Source: Paracoccus aerodenitrificans
GTDB taxonomy: Bacteria > Pseudomonadota > Alphaproteobacteria > Rhodobacterales > Rhodobacteraceae
Length of the DNA stretch: 64,000 nucleotides
Assembly (NCBI RefSeq): GCF_027913215.1
Contig: NZ_CP115784.1
Location: forward strand, 2,671,001-2,735,000
Direction: 5' to 3'
In this document: positions 8,544 to 17,165 of the stretch, piece by piece
Layout: every line of letters starts with the position of its first letter
Position numbering within the stretch: the stretch's first letter is position 1
The notes under the pieces: generated by a model
The model's input: only the letters and a program-made list of their open reading frames with translations
Database searches by the model: none
What the model was told of the DNA's origin: nothing
Translations under genes and position numbers: made by a program

Positions 8544-9209
8544 GTTCTCATAGATCCGGCGACAGCCAGTGAAGATGCTCCCGCTAATCCGCGCGATCTG
8601 ATAATGGATGCGGCGGGACGGGTTTTTGGCAGCGTTGGATTCGATGGTGCGACCACGCGTGGCATTGCCGAGGCGGCGGGCGTGAATCTCGGGCTGATCC
8701 ACTACTATTTCGGCAACAAACGCGCCCTGTTCGAAGCCACCGTCATCAAGCAGGCGGATGACTTGAACGAACAGCGACGCGAGCTTTTGGCCCGGCTTCC
8801 CTTCGAGCCCACGCTGAAACAGGTCTTTGAAGCGCTGCTGCGCCCGGCGGTCGAAATCCGACTGCGCCCGGACGGTCAGTATTTCGCGCGACTGGTTGCC
8901 GATGTCGCCTCGGCGGCGGATGAACGCTCGCGTTCGCTGACATCCGCGGCCTTCGATCCCATAGCGCGGGAATTCGTCGCGCAGATCCTGAAGATTTATC
9001 CAGATGCGGCACATGCCATGGCCGTCCGCGCCTATATGTTTGCGATCAGCGTATCGATCTCGCTCATGGTGAATACCGGGCGAGAGGCCGCGCTTGCCGG
9101 GCAGGACAATGACGGAGATCCGGAAAGCGTGATCCAAGATGCGATCAGCTTTGTCACGGCGGGCGCTGAACGTATTCTCGGGCGAAGGGAGGCGACCGCC
9201 CGGCACTGA
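8532..9209 (+). CDS. TetR/AcrR-family transcriptional regulator
   Basis: 225 residues. After a short extension the TetR_N helix-turn-helix occupies residues about 20-66 (RDLIMDAAGRVFGSVGFDGA, TTRGIAEAAGVNLGLIHYYF, GNKRALFEATV). The C-terminal part is an all-helical ligand-binding/dimerisation domain. ATG 8532 has no visible Shine-Dalgarno sequence and lies inside a 37-bp palindrome, so the transcript may be leaderless or weakly translated. The next in-frame ATG is within the DNA-binding domain and is too late. It is 26 bases upstream of the TRAP operon on the same strand, so it may be its first gene and repress the whole unit until a TRAP substrate is present. Confidence 0.88.
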   Translation: MTKPVLIDPATASEDAPANPRDLIMDAAGRVFGSVGFDGATTRGIAEAAGVNLGLIHYYFGNKRALFEATVIKQADDLNEQRRELLARLPFEPTLKQVFEALLRPAVEIRLRPDGQYFARLVADVASAADERSRSLTSAAFDPIAREFVAQILKIYPDAAHAMAVRAYMFAISVSISLMVNTGREAALAGQDNDGDPESVIQDAISFVTAGAERILGRREATARH

Positions 9210-9235
9210 CACCGAAACATTCCAGGGAGGATAGA

Positions 9236-10294
9236 ATGAGAAGACTACTACTGGGGACGAGCCTTGCCTTGCTTGCGCAAGCGGGCAGCGCAATGGCGCA
9301 GGAGGAAATCAGCGTGTCGGTCGTCAATGGTCATCCGCCGGTTTTCCTGTGGGTCAAACATCTGACAGAGACGTTCATCCCTACGGTGGATGCGGCACTT
9401 GAAGGCACCGATTATAAGATCAACTGGACCGAGAATTATGGCGGCACACTGGCCGCCGTCGGCGGCGAGCTGGAGGCTTTGGAAGACGGCCTCGCCGAGG
9501 TGGGCATCGTGCCGACGGTTTTCGAGCCGACCGCCCTGCCCCTGCAGAATATCAGCTATTTCACACCCTTCTCCGCCGGAGATCCGAAGCTGGTCATGCA
9601 GGCCATGGAACAGCTTTATGCCGATCAGGATGCGATGCGCGAGGAATGGGCGCGGTACGGGATCGAACATCTGGGCGGCGGCTTCACGCTGGACAATTAC
9701 GTGCTGATGACCTCGTTCCCGGTCGATTCCATCGACGATCTGGAAGGCAAACGCATCGCGGCCCCCGGACCGGCGGTCAACTGGCTGGAAGGCACCGGGG
9801 CGGTCGGCGTTTCGGGCAATCTGACCACCTATTACAGCGACATCCAGACCGGCGTTTTCGAAGGGGTCATCACCTTCCCGACCGCTGCAGCGGCGGCCAA
9901 TCTGCAAGAGGTCGCGCCCTATACCACGGTCACGAATTTCGGGGCGCAATATGCGGGTGCCCTCGTCGCGAATGCCGATTGGTATGCCGACCAGCCGGAA
10001 GAGGTGCAGAACGCGCTGCGCGAAGGGGCCATCGCTTATACACAGGCCTATCTGGATGAGCAGGAACAGCTTGTCGCCGCCGCGATGGAAACGCTGGATA
10101 CCGATGCCGGTGGCGTCAGCGAAATGTCAGATGAGGAAAAGAAGCGTTGGGCAGATGCCCTGCCGCAGATCGCTTCGACCTGGCAAGAGTCCGCAGCAGG
10201 CGACGGGGCAGACACGGGCGCGGTTCTGGATGCCTATATAGGTGCGCTTCAAGCGGGCGGCGCACCCCTGCTGCGCGATTGGCGCATTCAGTGA
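9236..10294 (+). CDS. TRAP transporter substrate-binding protein (DctP family)
   Basis: 352 residues with AGGGAGGA upstream of ATG 9236. The signal peptide ends SAMAQ (about residue 21). The DctP fold is indicated by the early VNGHPPVFLW segment, ENYGGTLAAVGGELEALEDG, a VGIVPTVFEP strand and the later DDLEGKRIAAPGPAVNWLE block, and ends with long helices rich in Glu/Ala. It binds an organic anion in the periplasm and delivers it to the DctQM pair encoded just downstream. The ligand is unknown; the adjoining cyclase, BKACE and SMP-30 genes suggest a carboxylic acid degraded through a beta-keto acid. Confidence 0.9.
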   Translation: MRRLLLGTSLALLAQAGSAMAQEEISVSVVNGHPPVFLWVKHLTETFIPTVDAALEGTDYKINWTENYGGTLAAVGGELEALEDGLAEVGIVPTVFEPTALPLQNISYFTPFSAGDPKLVMQAMEQLYADQDAMREEWARYGIEHLGGGFTLDNYVLMTSFPVDSIDDLEGKRIAAPGPAVNWLEGTGAVGVSGNLTTYYSDIQTGVFEGVITFPTAAAAANLQEVAPYTTVTNFGAQYAGALVANADWYADQPEEVQNALREGAIAYTQAYLDEQEQLVAAAMETLDTDAGGVSEMSDEEKKRWADALPQIASTWQESAAGDGADTGAVLDAYIGALQAGGAPLLRDWRIQ

Positions 10295-10351
10295 CACTGC
10301 CTGCGCGGGCGGGATTTCCTGCCCGCGCCTGACAGACCAACGGATCATCAG

Positions 10352-10912
10352 ATGAGCTATGCAACCACAACCGAGATGCGGACCGGCATCGGCTGGCTGG
10401 ACGCCGCCGCGCGTCTTCTGGACCGCATGACCGGCCTGCTGAGCGTCTTCGGAACGCTGGGAATCCTTGCGATCATGGTGTTGATCGTCGCCGATATCGT
10501 CATGCGGCTGTTCTTTTCCGCGCCAATCATGGGCGTGCCGGAAATCGTGTCGATGCTGATCCTGTCGATCGTCTTCCTGCAACTGCCGAATGCGCTTGCC
10601 CATGGCAAGATCACGCGGGCGGCTCTGCTGCTCGACCGGCTGGACGTGACACGGCCCCGCATTCGGCTGATCCTTGACGGGGCGTTGCACATGATCGGCG
10701 CGACCGTGATGGCGGTGCTGGTCTCGGCCTTCTACCCGCTGTTCATCCGTGCCTATGAACGACAGGAGATGGTCGGCACCTATGGCCAGTTCCTCGCCCC
10801 CGTCTGGCCCAGCTATCTGGTGGTGCTGATCGGTGCCGTGTTGATGTGCGCGGTCTTCGTTCAGCGGGCCGTCTGCCTTTGGGTTCTTGCCGCGAAAGGG
10901 GACCCGGCATGA
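10352..10912 (+). CDS. TRAP transporter small membrane subunit (DctQ)
   Basis: 186 residues with four predicted transmembrane segments (around residues 28-50, 65-80, 110-130 and 150-175). The LIVADIVMRLFFSAPIMG stretch between helix 1 and helix 2 and the QLPNALAHGKITRAALLLDR stretch after it are the usual DctQ signatures. No strong Shine-Dalgarno sequence precedes ATG 10352. Its stop codon overlaps the DctM start (ATGA), as expected for a stoichiometric QM complex in the inner membrane. Confidence 0.9.
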   Translation: MSYATTTEMRTGIGWLDAAARLLDRMTGLLSVFGTLGILAIMVLIVADIVMRLFFSAPIMGVPEIVSMLILSIVFLQLPNALAHGKITRAALLLDRLDVTRPRIRLILDGALHMIGATVMAVLVSAFYPLFIRAYERQEMVGTYGQFLAPVWPSYLVVLIGAVLMCAVFVQRAVCLWVLAAKGDPA

Positions 10913-12225
10913 GCGGCGTTGAAATCGGCCTGATCTCGCTGGGCGGCATCCTGCTGCTGATTTATTCGGGCCTGCATGTCGCGATCACGCTGGCCTTTGT
11001 CAGCTTTATCGGAATCTGGGTCCTGCGCGGCGATGCGACACAGGCGGCGCGGGTCATGTCGCTGGCGACGCGGGAAAGCATCTCATCCTATCTGTTCGGA
11101 GTCGTGCCGCTTTTCGTACTGATGGGGCTGGTTGTGGCCCGCGCCGGCCTTGGCCGAGACACGTTCGAGGTCGCGGGCCGGGCGCTGCGCCGCGTGACCG
11201 GCGGGCTTGGCATCGCCACCGTCGCGGCGAATGCGATCTTCGCGGCGATCACCGGCATCTCCATCGCCTCGGCTGCTGTGTTCACCAAGGTCGCCGTGCC
11301 AGAAATGATCCGCATGGGTTATGCCCCGCGCTTTGCGACCGGGATCGTGGCGGGCAGTTCGGTCCTTGGGATGTTGCTGCCGCCCAGCCTGCTGCTGATC
11401 CTTTACGGGATTCTCGCCGAACAATCGGTCGGTGCGCTCTTCATCGCCGGGATCGGGCCGGGCGTGCTGCTGTCTTTGGTTTACTGTCTTGCGATCTGGC
11501 TGCTGGTGCACTTCTGGCACAGCTATACCGGCAATCCGCATGAGGCGAGCGAGGTCACAGCGGCGCCCGCGCATGGCCGCTTCGATACACTCAACAAGCT
11601 GTTGCCGATCCTTTTGCTGATCGTGCTGGTCCTTGGCGGGATCTATGGCGGCTTTTTCCCCCCGACAGAGGCCGGTGCGGTCGGCGCCTTCGGGGCCGTG
11701 CTGATCGCCGCCGCAAAACGCCGCCTGAACGCCCGCACCCTGTGGGAGGTGACACTAGAAACCGGTCATGTCACCGCCGCAATCTGCTTCCTGATCATTG
11801 CGGCAACAATGTATAGCCGGATGCTGGCACTGTCGGGCCTGCCCGCCTTCCTGACCGAATGGGTCATTGCGCAGAACCTTGGCATTTACGGCTTTTTGGC
11901 CTGTTTTGTGCTGCTTCTCATCCTGCTTGGCACGATCCTTGACAGCAGTTCCATCCTGCTGGTCACCATCCCGCTGGCCCTGCCCATCGCCACGTCGCTG
12001 GGAATCGACCTGATCTGGTTCGGCCTGATCACCGTCATCGCGGTCGAGATCGGGCTGCTGACCCCACCCATGGGCCTGTCGGTCTTCGTCATCAAATCCA
12101 GCCTCGATGACGAACGCATCCCGATTGGCGACATCTTTGCCGGCACCGCGCCCTTCGCGCTGATCATGCTGGCGGTGCTGATCCTGTGCATTGCCTTCCC
12201 GGTCATCGTGACCGGGCTGGTCTGA
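10909..12225 (+). CDS. TRAP transporter large membrane subunit (DctM)
   Basis: 438 residues, the usual DctM length, with about 12 membrane helices. ATG 10909 overlaps the DctQ stop; the frame is open further upstream but only as a shadow of DctQ. Landmarks are VPLFVLMGLVVARAGLGRD, AAITGISIASAAVFTKVAVP, GSSVLGMLLPPSLLLILYG, the near-invariant GGFFPPTEAGAVGAFGA motif around residue 250 and LLTPPMGLSVFVIKS near residue 385. It carries the Na+-coupled transport path. The cyclase gene follows after 23 bases with its own strong RBS. Confidence 0.94.
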   Translation: MSGVEIGLISLGGILLLIYSGLHVAITLAFVSFIGIWVLRGDATQAARVMSLATRESISSYLFGVVPLFVLMGLVVARAGLGRDTFEVAGRALRRVTGGLGIATVAANAIFAAITGISIASAAVFTKVAVPEMIRMGYAPRFATGIVAGSSVLGMLLPPSLLLILYGILAEQSVGALFIAGIGPGVLLSLVYCLAIWLLVHFWHSYTGNPHEASEVTAAPAHGRFDTLNKLLPILLLIVLVLGGIYGGFFPPTEAGAVGAFGAVLIAAAKRRLNARTLWEVTLETGHVTAAICFLIIAATMYSRMLALSGLPAFLTEWVIAQNLGIYGFLACFVLLLILLGTILDSSSILLVTIPLALPIATSLGIDLIWFGLITVIAVEIGLLTPPMGLSVFVIKSSLDDERIPIGDIFAGTAPFALIMLAVLILCIAFPVIVTGLV

Positions 12226-12248
12226 ACGTTCCTATCAAGGAGGCCGCC

Positions 12249-13034
12249 ATGGTCCGGAAGATCATTGATATCTCAGTTCCGCTGATGTCGGGCATCGCAT
12301 CCGATCCGAAAGGATATGAGCCGAAGATTACCTATCTGGACCACAAGACCACGGCCGTCGGCATGGCCTCGTTCTTTGACGGGATGCGACCGGATCAGTT
12401 TCCGGGCGGCGAGGGCTGGGCGATCGAGATGCTGGAAATGTCCACCCATGTCGGCACGCATCTGGACGCGCCCTATCATCACCACTCGACCATGGATGGC
12501 GGCAAACGCGCGATCACCATTGACGAAGTGCCGCTGGACTGGTGTTTCCAGCCCGCCGTGAAGCTGGATTTCCGCCACCTGCCCGATGGCTATGTTGCCA
12601 CGCCCGGCGATGTCGAGGCCGAACTGAAACGCATCGGCCACGATCTGCGCCCGCTAGAGATCGTCGTCGTCAACACGGCGGCAGGCGGGCGCTATGGCGA
12701 AGACGACTATATCGACCGGGGCTGCGGCATGGGCCGCGATGCGACGAACTGGCTGACAGAACGCGGCGTCCGCATCACAGGCACGGATGGGTGGAGCTGG
12801 GACGCCCCCTTCTCTCACACCGCGAAGGCATGGGCAGAGACCCGCAACCCGGCGCTGATCTGGGAAGGGCACCGCGCCTCGATGGATCGCGGCTATTGCC
12901 ATATCGAAAAACTGGCCAATCTGGATCGGCTTCCCGATCATGGCTTCGAAATTTCCTGCTTCCCCTTTAACATTAAGGGCGCCTCTGCGGGCTTTGTCCG
13001 CGCGGTCGCCATCCTCACCGACGAAAGGATCTGA
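12249..13034 (+). CDS. Cyclase-family metal hydrolase (kynurenine-formamidase-like)
   Basis: 261 residues. ATG 12249 follows AAGGAGG at 12237-12243. The Cyclase family (KynB-like) metal site is clear: STHVGTHLDAPYHH at about residues 67-80 supplies the H-x-G-T-H-x-D-x-P-x-H ligands, and LEIVVVNTAAGG is the second block. Members are Mn2+/Zn2+ hydrolases of amides, formamides or cyclic imides/lactones (for example N-formylkynurenine or isatin). A tryptophan pathway is not suggested by the neighbours, so the substrate is probably that of the TRAP transporter, opened hydrolytically before BKACE acts. The substrate assignment is inference. Confidence 0.85.
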   Translation: MVRKIIDISVPLMSGIASDPKGYEPKITYLDHKTTAVGMASFFDGMRPDQFPGGEGWAIEMLEMSTHVGTHLDAPYHHHSTMDGGKRAITIDEVPLDWCFQPAVKLDFRHLPDGYVATPGDVEAELKRIGHDLRPLEIVVVNTAAGGRYGEDDYIDRGCGMGRDATNWLTERGVRITGTDGWSWDAPFSHTAKAWAETRNPALIWEGHRASMDRGYCHIEKLANLDRLPDHGFEISCFPFNIKGASAGFVRAVAILTDERI

Positions 13035-13037
13035 GAC

Positions 13038-13976
13038 ATGAGTGCACATCAAGGCAAGGTCATCATCACCTGCGCGATCACCGGCGGCATTCATACGCCC
13101 TCCATGTCGCCGAACCTGCCCTATAAGCCCGACGACATCGCCGCACAGGCGATCGGGGCGGCAGAGGCCGGGGCCGCGATCCTGCACCTTCACGCCCGCG
13201 ACCCCGATGACGGACGCCCGACGCCTGATCCCGATGTGTTCATGCAGTTCCTGCCCCGCATCAAGCAATCGACCGATGCGGTGATCAACATCACCACCGG
13301 AGGCGGGCTGACCATGACGGTCGAGGAACGGCTGGCCGCACCGCTGAAAACCGCACCGGAAATGTGCTCGTTGAATATGGGCTCGATGAATTTCGCGATT
13401 TTCCCGATGGCAGCGAAGGAACGCGAGTGGCGGTTCGACTGGGAAAAGCCCTATCTTCAAGGCACCGACGATTTCATCTTCCGCAACACCTTCCGCGACA
13501 TCGAACGCATCCTGAAAATGCTGGGAGAAGATCACGGCACCCGGTTCGAACATGAATGCTACGATGTCGGGCATCTGTATAATCTCGCCCATTTCGTAGA
13601 TCGCGGTTTGGTGAAGGGACCGTTCTTCGTGCAGATGATCTTCGGCATTCTGGGCGGCATCGGGCCTTCGGTCGAAAACCTGATCTTCATGAAGGAAACC
13701 GCCGACAAGCTGTTCGGCGATCAGTATCGCTGGTCGGTTCTGGCGGCGGGAAAATGGCAGATGCCGCTGGCCACGCAGGCGGCGATGATGGGCGGCAATG
13801 TCCGCGTGGGTCTTGAAGATAGCCTTTACATCGGGCGTGGCAAGCTGGCGGCGAATAACGCCGAACAGGTCGCCAAGATCCGCCGCATCGTCGAAGAGAT
13901 GGGGCTGGATATCGCCACCCCCACCGAAGCGCGTGAGATGCTGGCGCTCAAGGGCGGCGATCGGGTAAATTTCTAA
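13038..13976 (+). CDS. BKACE-family beta-keto acid cleavage enzyme (DUF849)
   Basis: 312 residues starting 3 bases after the cyclase stop. The TIM-barrel zinc ligands are visible in ILHLHARDPDDGRPT (residues about 46-60, H-x-H), with KVIITCAITGG at the N-terminus and the C-terminal AAMMGGNVRVGLEDSLYIGRG segment that is diagnostic of BKACE/3-keto-5-aminohexanoate cleavage enzymes. The family condenses a beta-keto acid with acetyl-CoA to give acetoacetate and a new acyl-CoA. The large AGKWQMPLATQ segment lies close to the substrate pocket. Substrate class cannot be fixed from sequence alone; the neighbouring cyclase may supply the keto acid. Confidence 0.9.
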   Translation: MSAHQGKVIITCAITGGIHTPSMSPNLPYKPDDIAAQAIGAAEAGAAILHLHARDPDDGRPTPDPDVFMQFLPRIKQSTDAVINITTGGGLTMTVEERLAAPLKTAPEMCSLNMGSMNFAIFPMAAKEREWRFDWEKPYLQGTDDFIFRNTFRDIERILKMLGEDHGTRFEHECYDVGHLYNLAHFVDRGLVKGPFFVQMIFGILGGIGPSVENLIFMKETADKLFGDQYRWSVLAAGKWQMPLATQAAMMGGNVRVGLEDSLYIGRGKLAANNAEQVAKIRRIVEEMGLDIATPTEAREMLALKGGDRVNF

Positions 13977-13985
13977 GGTTCGGTC

Positions 13986-14996
13986 ATGGCAAACCCGATT
14001 GACGGCTTTCAGATCAATCCCGACAGCCTGCGCTTTGTGGGTGAGGGGTTGCAGCGCCCCGAATGCATCCTCGCCGAACCCGATGGCAGTCTCTGGGCTG
14101 CGGATGCACGCGGCGGCGTCGTTCATATCCGCCCGGATGGCAGCCAGCAGTTGGTCGTGCAGAATCAAAGCGACAGTTTCAGCGGCGATATCGACGAGGC
14201 GCGGCGTTTCACCGAAGGCACCCTGCCCAACGGGCTGGCCTTCGACGGGGACGGCGCGATCCTGATTTCCAATTTCGGCACCGACCGTCTGGAGCGGATG
14301 CAGCGCGACGGACGCTCAACCGTTGTGATCGACCAAATTGACGGACAGCCCATCGGCAAGGTCAATTTCGTGCTGACCGACAGCCGGGGACGGATCTGGC
14401 TGACCGTCTCAACGATGATCCGCAACTGGATGCAGGCGATCAGCCCCAATATCGCCGATGGCTATGTCGCCATGCTGGATGAAAGCGGGGCACGCATTGT
14501 CGCAGACGGGTTCCGCTTCACGAATGAAATCCGCTTCGATGCCGCCAAGGAATGGCTTTACGTCGTCGAGACCACGGGCCGCTGTATCACCCGACTGCGC
14601 ATCGACGATCACGGACAGGCCACCCGAGGCGAGACCTTCGGCCCTTCCGATACCGGAGGCTTCATCGACGGCATCACCTTCGACACGCATGGCAATCTCT
14701 GGGGTACGCATGTCATGTCCGACCGCATCTTCGCGATCACGCCGGACGGGGATTTCCGCGTGCTGCTGGAAGATTTCGACCCCGAACCGGCCCGGCAGAT
14801 GTATGAGGCTTTCGCCGAGGACCGGCTTACCCCCGATCACATGCTGGCCTGTGGCGGGACCATCGCGCCCTGGTTCGCCTCGCTGACCTTTTGCGGGCCG
14901 GATCTGCGCGATGTGGCCATCGGATCATTGCGCGGCACCTGCATCCCGATCTTCCGCTCACCCGTCGCCGGGCTGCCCATGACGCATTGGCGATAG
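13986..14996 (+). CDS. SMP-30/gluconolactonase-like beta-propeller hydrolase
   Basis: 336 residues, a six-bladed propeller of the SMP-30/gluconolactonase/LRE group. The metal-site region includes GLQRPECILAEPDG (Glu ligand, residues about 20-33), LPNGLAFDGDGAILISNFG (Asn region, about 80-98) and GGFIDGITFDTHGNLWGTH (Asp ligand, about 223-241). Members open lactones using Ca2+ or Zn2+. It is the last gene of the TRAP module and starts 9 bases after the BKACE stop. No signal peptide is seen, so it acts in the cytoplasm. It could open a lactone intermediate of the same pathway. Confidence 0.85.
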   Translation: MANPIDGFQINPDSLRFVGEGLQRPECILAEPDGSLWAADARGGVVHIRPDGSQQLVVQNQSDSFSGDIDEARRFTEGTLPNGLAFDGDGAILISNFGTDRLERMQRDGRSTVVIDQIDGQPIGKVNFVLTDSRGRIWLTVSTMIRNWMQAISPNIADGYVAMLDESGARIVADGFRFTNEIRFDAAKEWLYVVETTGRCITRLRIDDHGQATRGETFGPSDTGGFIDGITFDTHGNLWGTHVMSDRIFAITPDGDFRVLLEDFDPEPARQMYEAFAEDRLTPDHMLACGGTIAPWFASLTFCGPDLRDVAIGSLRGTCIPIFRSPVAGLPMTHWR

Positions 14997-15094
14997 GCGG
15001 CGGGAACCTTCCATGCGGCGGCCATCAGGCCTTCGCCCGCCGCGCTGCCACATGCTGATCGCAGGTGCCGACAGGCTGAGGACGATGGCAATGA

Positions 15095-15797
15095 GGTTCT
15101 GTCGCAAGCTTCCACGCTGCTGTGGTTTGAGCTAATTTGCGGGGTATGTATCAGCATGGGCAGATGCAAGATGATCGGCTTCAAGGGTTCCCGGTTTCCG
15201 AAAGATGTCATCCTGTTCGCGGTCTTCTTTTACACTCGCTACATAGTGTCGTACCGGGATCTGGAAAAAATCATGGCCGAGCGAGGTGTGTAGTTGGACC
15301 ACGCAACCTTGAACCGCTGGATCACGAAATACGCCGGTCTGCTGGCCGAGGAAGCGCACCGCCGCAAGTTCCCAACGAACCGGTCCTGGCGCATGGACGA
15401 AACCTATGTGCGGATAAAGGGCGAATGGGTCTATTTTTACCGTGCGGTCGACAAATTCGGCATAACCCTTGATTTCATGTTGTCACAACGGCGCAACAAG
15501 AAGGCGGCCACCCGGTTTTTCGCTCGTGCTCTTGAAGTCAACGGCCTGCCTCGCAAGATCGTCATCGACAAGAGTGGCGCAAACACGGCGGGCATCACCG
15601 AGATCAACCTCATGCTCGGCTTCAAATCATTTGCTTCGGCGTCAGCCACACTCGACGGGATCGAAGTGGCAAATATGATCCGCACGGGACAGCTCCGGCG
15701 CGGATCCTGCCCGTTTGCCCAATTCGCGGCACTGCCAGCGTGAAGCATCGGCTGTGACGGGTCGAGCCTGACGAACAGAAAAGTTTGCGACAAAACC
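15095..15797 (+). mobile_element. Decayed IS6-family element, copy B
   Basis: Bounded by GGTTCTGTCGCAAG at 15095 and TTTGCGACAAAACC ending at 15797, which are inverted repeats of each other and of the single end of copy A. No 8-bp target duplication is visible (flanks GGCAATGA and TGTTCCTT). The total length of 703 bp is shorter than the usual 790-880 bp because of an internal deletion in the transposase gene. Confidence 0.8.
15156..15743 (+). pseudogene. IS6-family transposase with nonsense codon and internal deletion
   Basis: The frame from ATG 15156 starts GRCKMIGFKGSRFPKDVILF, the standard IS6 transposase N-terminus missing from copy A. It meets a TAG at 15291-15293 where copy A has Lys, then continues DHATLNRWITKY and RMDETYVRIKGEW. 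After NTAGITEINL it jumps directly to MLGFKSFASASATLDG, so about 40 codons between INRML and PMLGFKSF are deleted; the shared ML residues suggest a short-homology deletion. The protein is therefore doubly disabled. Confidence 0.8.
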
Positions 15798-15798
15798 T

Positions 15799-15991
15799 GT
15801 TCCTTCTTATGCTGCTACACGCAAAGCGGTTGAGGATGCAGGGCTTGATTTGTCTGATTCCCAGTTGCGTGCGCTACGAAACAACACGAGCTGCGTGGTT
15901 GTGCGAACCTTTGACCACCAAGCGTTTTCAAGAACCTACGGTGGCAGAAACAATCCAACGCAGATTCAGACTGATGCGCAAGATTTGCGTA
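15799..15991 (+). pseudogene. Coding remnant of unknown gene, left of IS5 copy 1
   Basis: Between the IS6 end and IS5 copy 1 the frame beginning at 15799 is open and protein-like: YAATRKAVEDAGLDLSDSQL, then LRNNTSCVVVRTFDHQAF, RTYGGRNNPTQIQTDAQDLR. It has no start (cut by the IS6 copy) and ends at the IS5 boundary. I do not recognise the family. The overlapping open frame from 15785 is less protein-like and was not preferred. Confidence 0.4.
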
Positions 15992-16832
15992 GGCTCAGGA
16001 CTCGTTCTTGATCATAACCAGAAGATGACGGTCGCGGCGAGCAGGACTGCAGAGAAGAAGGTCTCGGGGCAACGGTCGTATCGGGTGGCGACGCGCCTCC
16101 AATCCTTGAGTCGGCCGAACATGATTTCGATGCGGTTGCGGCGTTTGTAGCGCCGCTTGTCGTATTTGACGGGTTTCTTGCGCGACTTCCGACCCGGGAT
16201 GCAAACCTTTATCCCCTTGTTTTTCAAGGCATCTCTGAACCAGTCGGCATCATAGCCCCGATCGGCCAGCAGCCAATCCGCCTCCGGCAGGCTGTTCAGA
16301 AGTGCCGCTGCCCCGGTGTAATCACTGACTTGTCCGGCGGACATGAAGAACCCTATCGGGCGGCCCTTCGCGTCGGTGACGGCGTGCAGTTTCGTGTTCA
16401 TGCCGCCTTTCGTTCGCCCGATCTGGCGCCCGCGCCCCTTTTTTTGATCCGCAGGCTCGAGGCCGTGCGGTGCGCTTTCAGATAGGTCGCGTCGATCATG
16501 ATCGTATTGTGTTCGGCGCTCTCGGCGGCGAGGCCCACCATGATCCGGGCGAAGGTCCCGTTCTCGCTCCAGCGCTTCCAGCGGTTGTCGAGCGTCTTGG
16601 CGGGGCCGTAGTCCGTCGGCGCGTCGCACCATCGCAAGCCATTACGATTGATGAATATTATGCCGCTCAGCACACGCCGGTCGTCAACGCGTGGCTTGCC
16701 GTGGGATTTCGGGAAATAGGGTTTCAGACGCTCCATCTGCGCGTCAGTCAGCCAGAAAAGGTTGCTCATAAATCAGGTCTCCTTGCAGAGCCTGAATCAC
16801 GCAAACAGCCCGAAATCAATGGGTCTGGAGCC
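15992..16832 (-). mobile_element. IS5-family (IS427-type) element, copy 1, 841 bp
   Basis: Terminal repeats GGCTCAGGACTCGTT (15992) and, on the other strand, GGCTCCAGACCCATT (16832) flank two overlapping transposase frames. A TA dinucleotide is repeated on both sides (15990-15991 and 16833-16834), the usual target duplication of this group. Two further copies of exactly 841 bp are at 44210-45050 (same orientation) and 59483-60323 (inverted). Confidence 0.93.
16012..16769 (-). CDS. IS5-family transposase, two frames joined by -1 frameshifting (copy 1)
   Basis: OrfA (16769-16398) begins MSNLFWLTDAQMERLKPYF and carries the first catalytic Asp in NTIMIDATYLKAHR. OrfB lies in the -1 frame, is meaningful from the GRQIGRTKGGMNTKLHAV region and ends at 16012 with ATVIFWL; it holds the second Asp in LLADRGYDADWF and the Glu in RRNRIEIMFGRL. 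The two are expected to be fused by -1 slippage on the A-run near 16440. In this copy the run is seven A followed by four G, whereas copies 2 and 3 have six A and five G, changing KKGGAG to KKRGAG in OrfA. It also has D instead of Y in TLDNRW. Confidence 0.88.
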
Positions 16833-16987
16833 TAGAAACGGGTTCAGTTCGGCTTGGACCGATTGAACCACTTATTCAATCTAGCTTCTTCCAGCAGTTA
16901 CCGGCGTCAGCCTTTGACGATTCTGATCCGCCATTGTGGTTACGTGAAGAGATTTTTGATGAAGAATTTTATAGGGGAAAGATTTAG
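16833..16987 (+). pseudogene. 3' coding remnant of unknown gene, right of IS5 copy 1
   Basis: Directly after the element a frame reads ETGSVRLGPIEPLIQSSFFQ, QLPASAFDDSDPPLWLREEI, FDEEFYRGKI and stops with TAG at 16985-16987. It looks like the C-terminus of a real acidic protein. If the element and one TA are removed, this frame does not join the protein-like frame on the left side, so either an indel occurred or the two flanks were brought together by recombination between two element copies. The family is not recognised. Confidence 0.4.
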
Positions 16988-17165
16988 AGAAGGCAGATTA
17001 TTCCGGGGCTTCGGGGATTGATGTTTTGGCAGGTCGATCTCGCATGCGCTGATCCATCGGAAGCACTAACGACCCGTCCAGTTGCTTTTATGCACCAATA
17101 TGCGTCATCGCCGTTTTGGATGAGCCTGATTGCGCCTTGGACGCTTGCCGTTCTATGACTGATAT

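Noticed and set aside
12654..14168. 504-codon minus-strand open frame opposite the cyclase and BKACE genes
   Set aside because: It is a GC-rich antisense shadow of two well-supported genes, rich in His/Arg/Gly, with no family features.
15785..16150. 121-codon open frame spanning the IS6/IS5 boundary
   Set aside because: It crosses an insertion-sequence end and is less protein-like than the alternative frame over 15799-15991.
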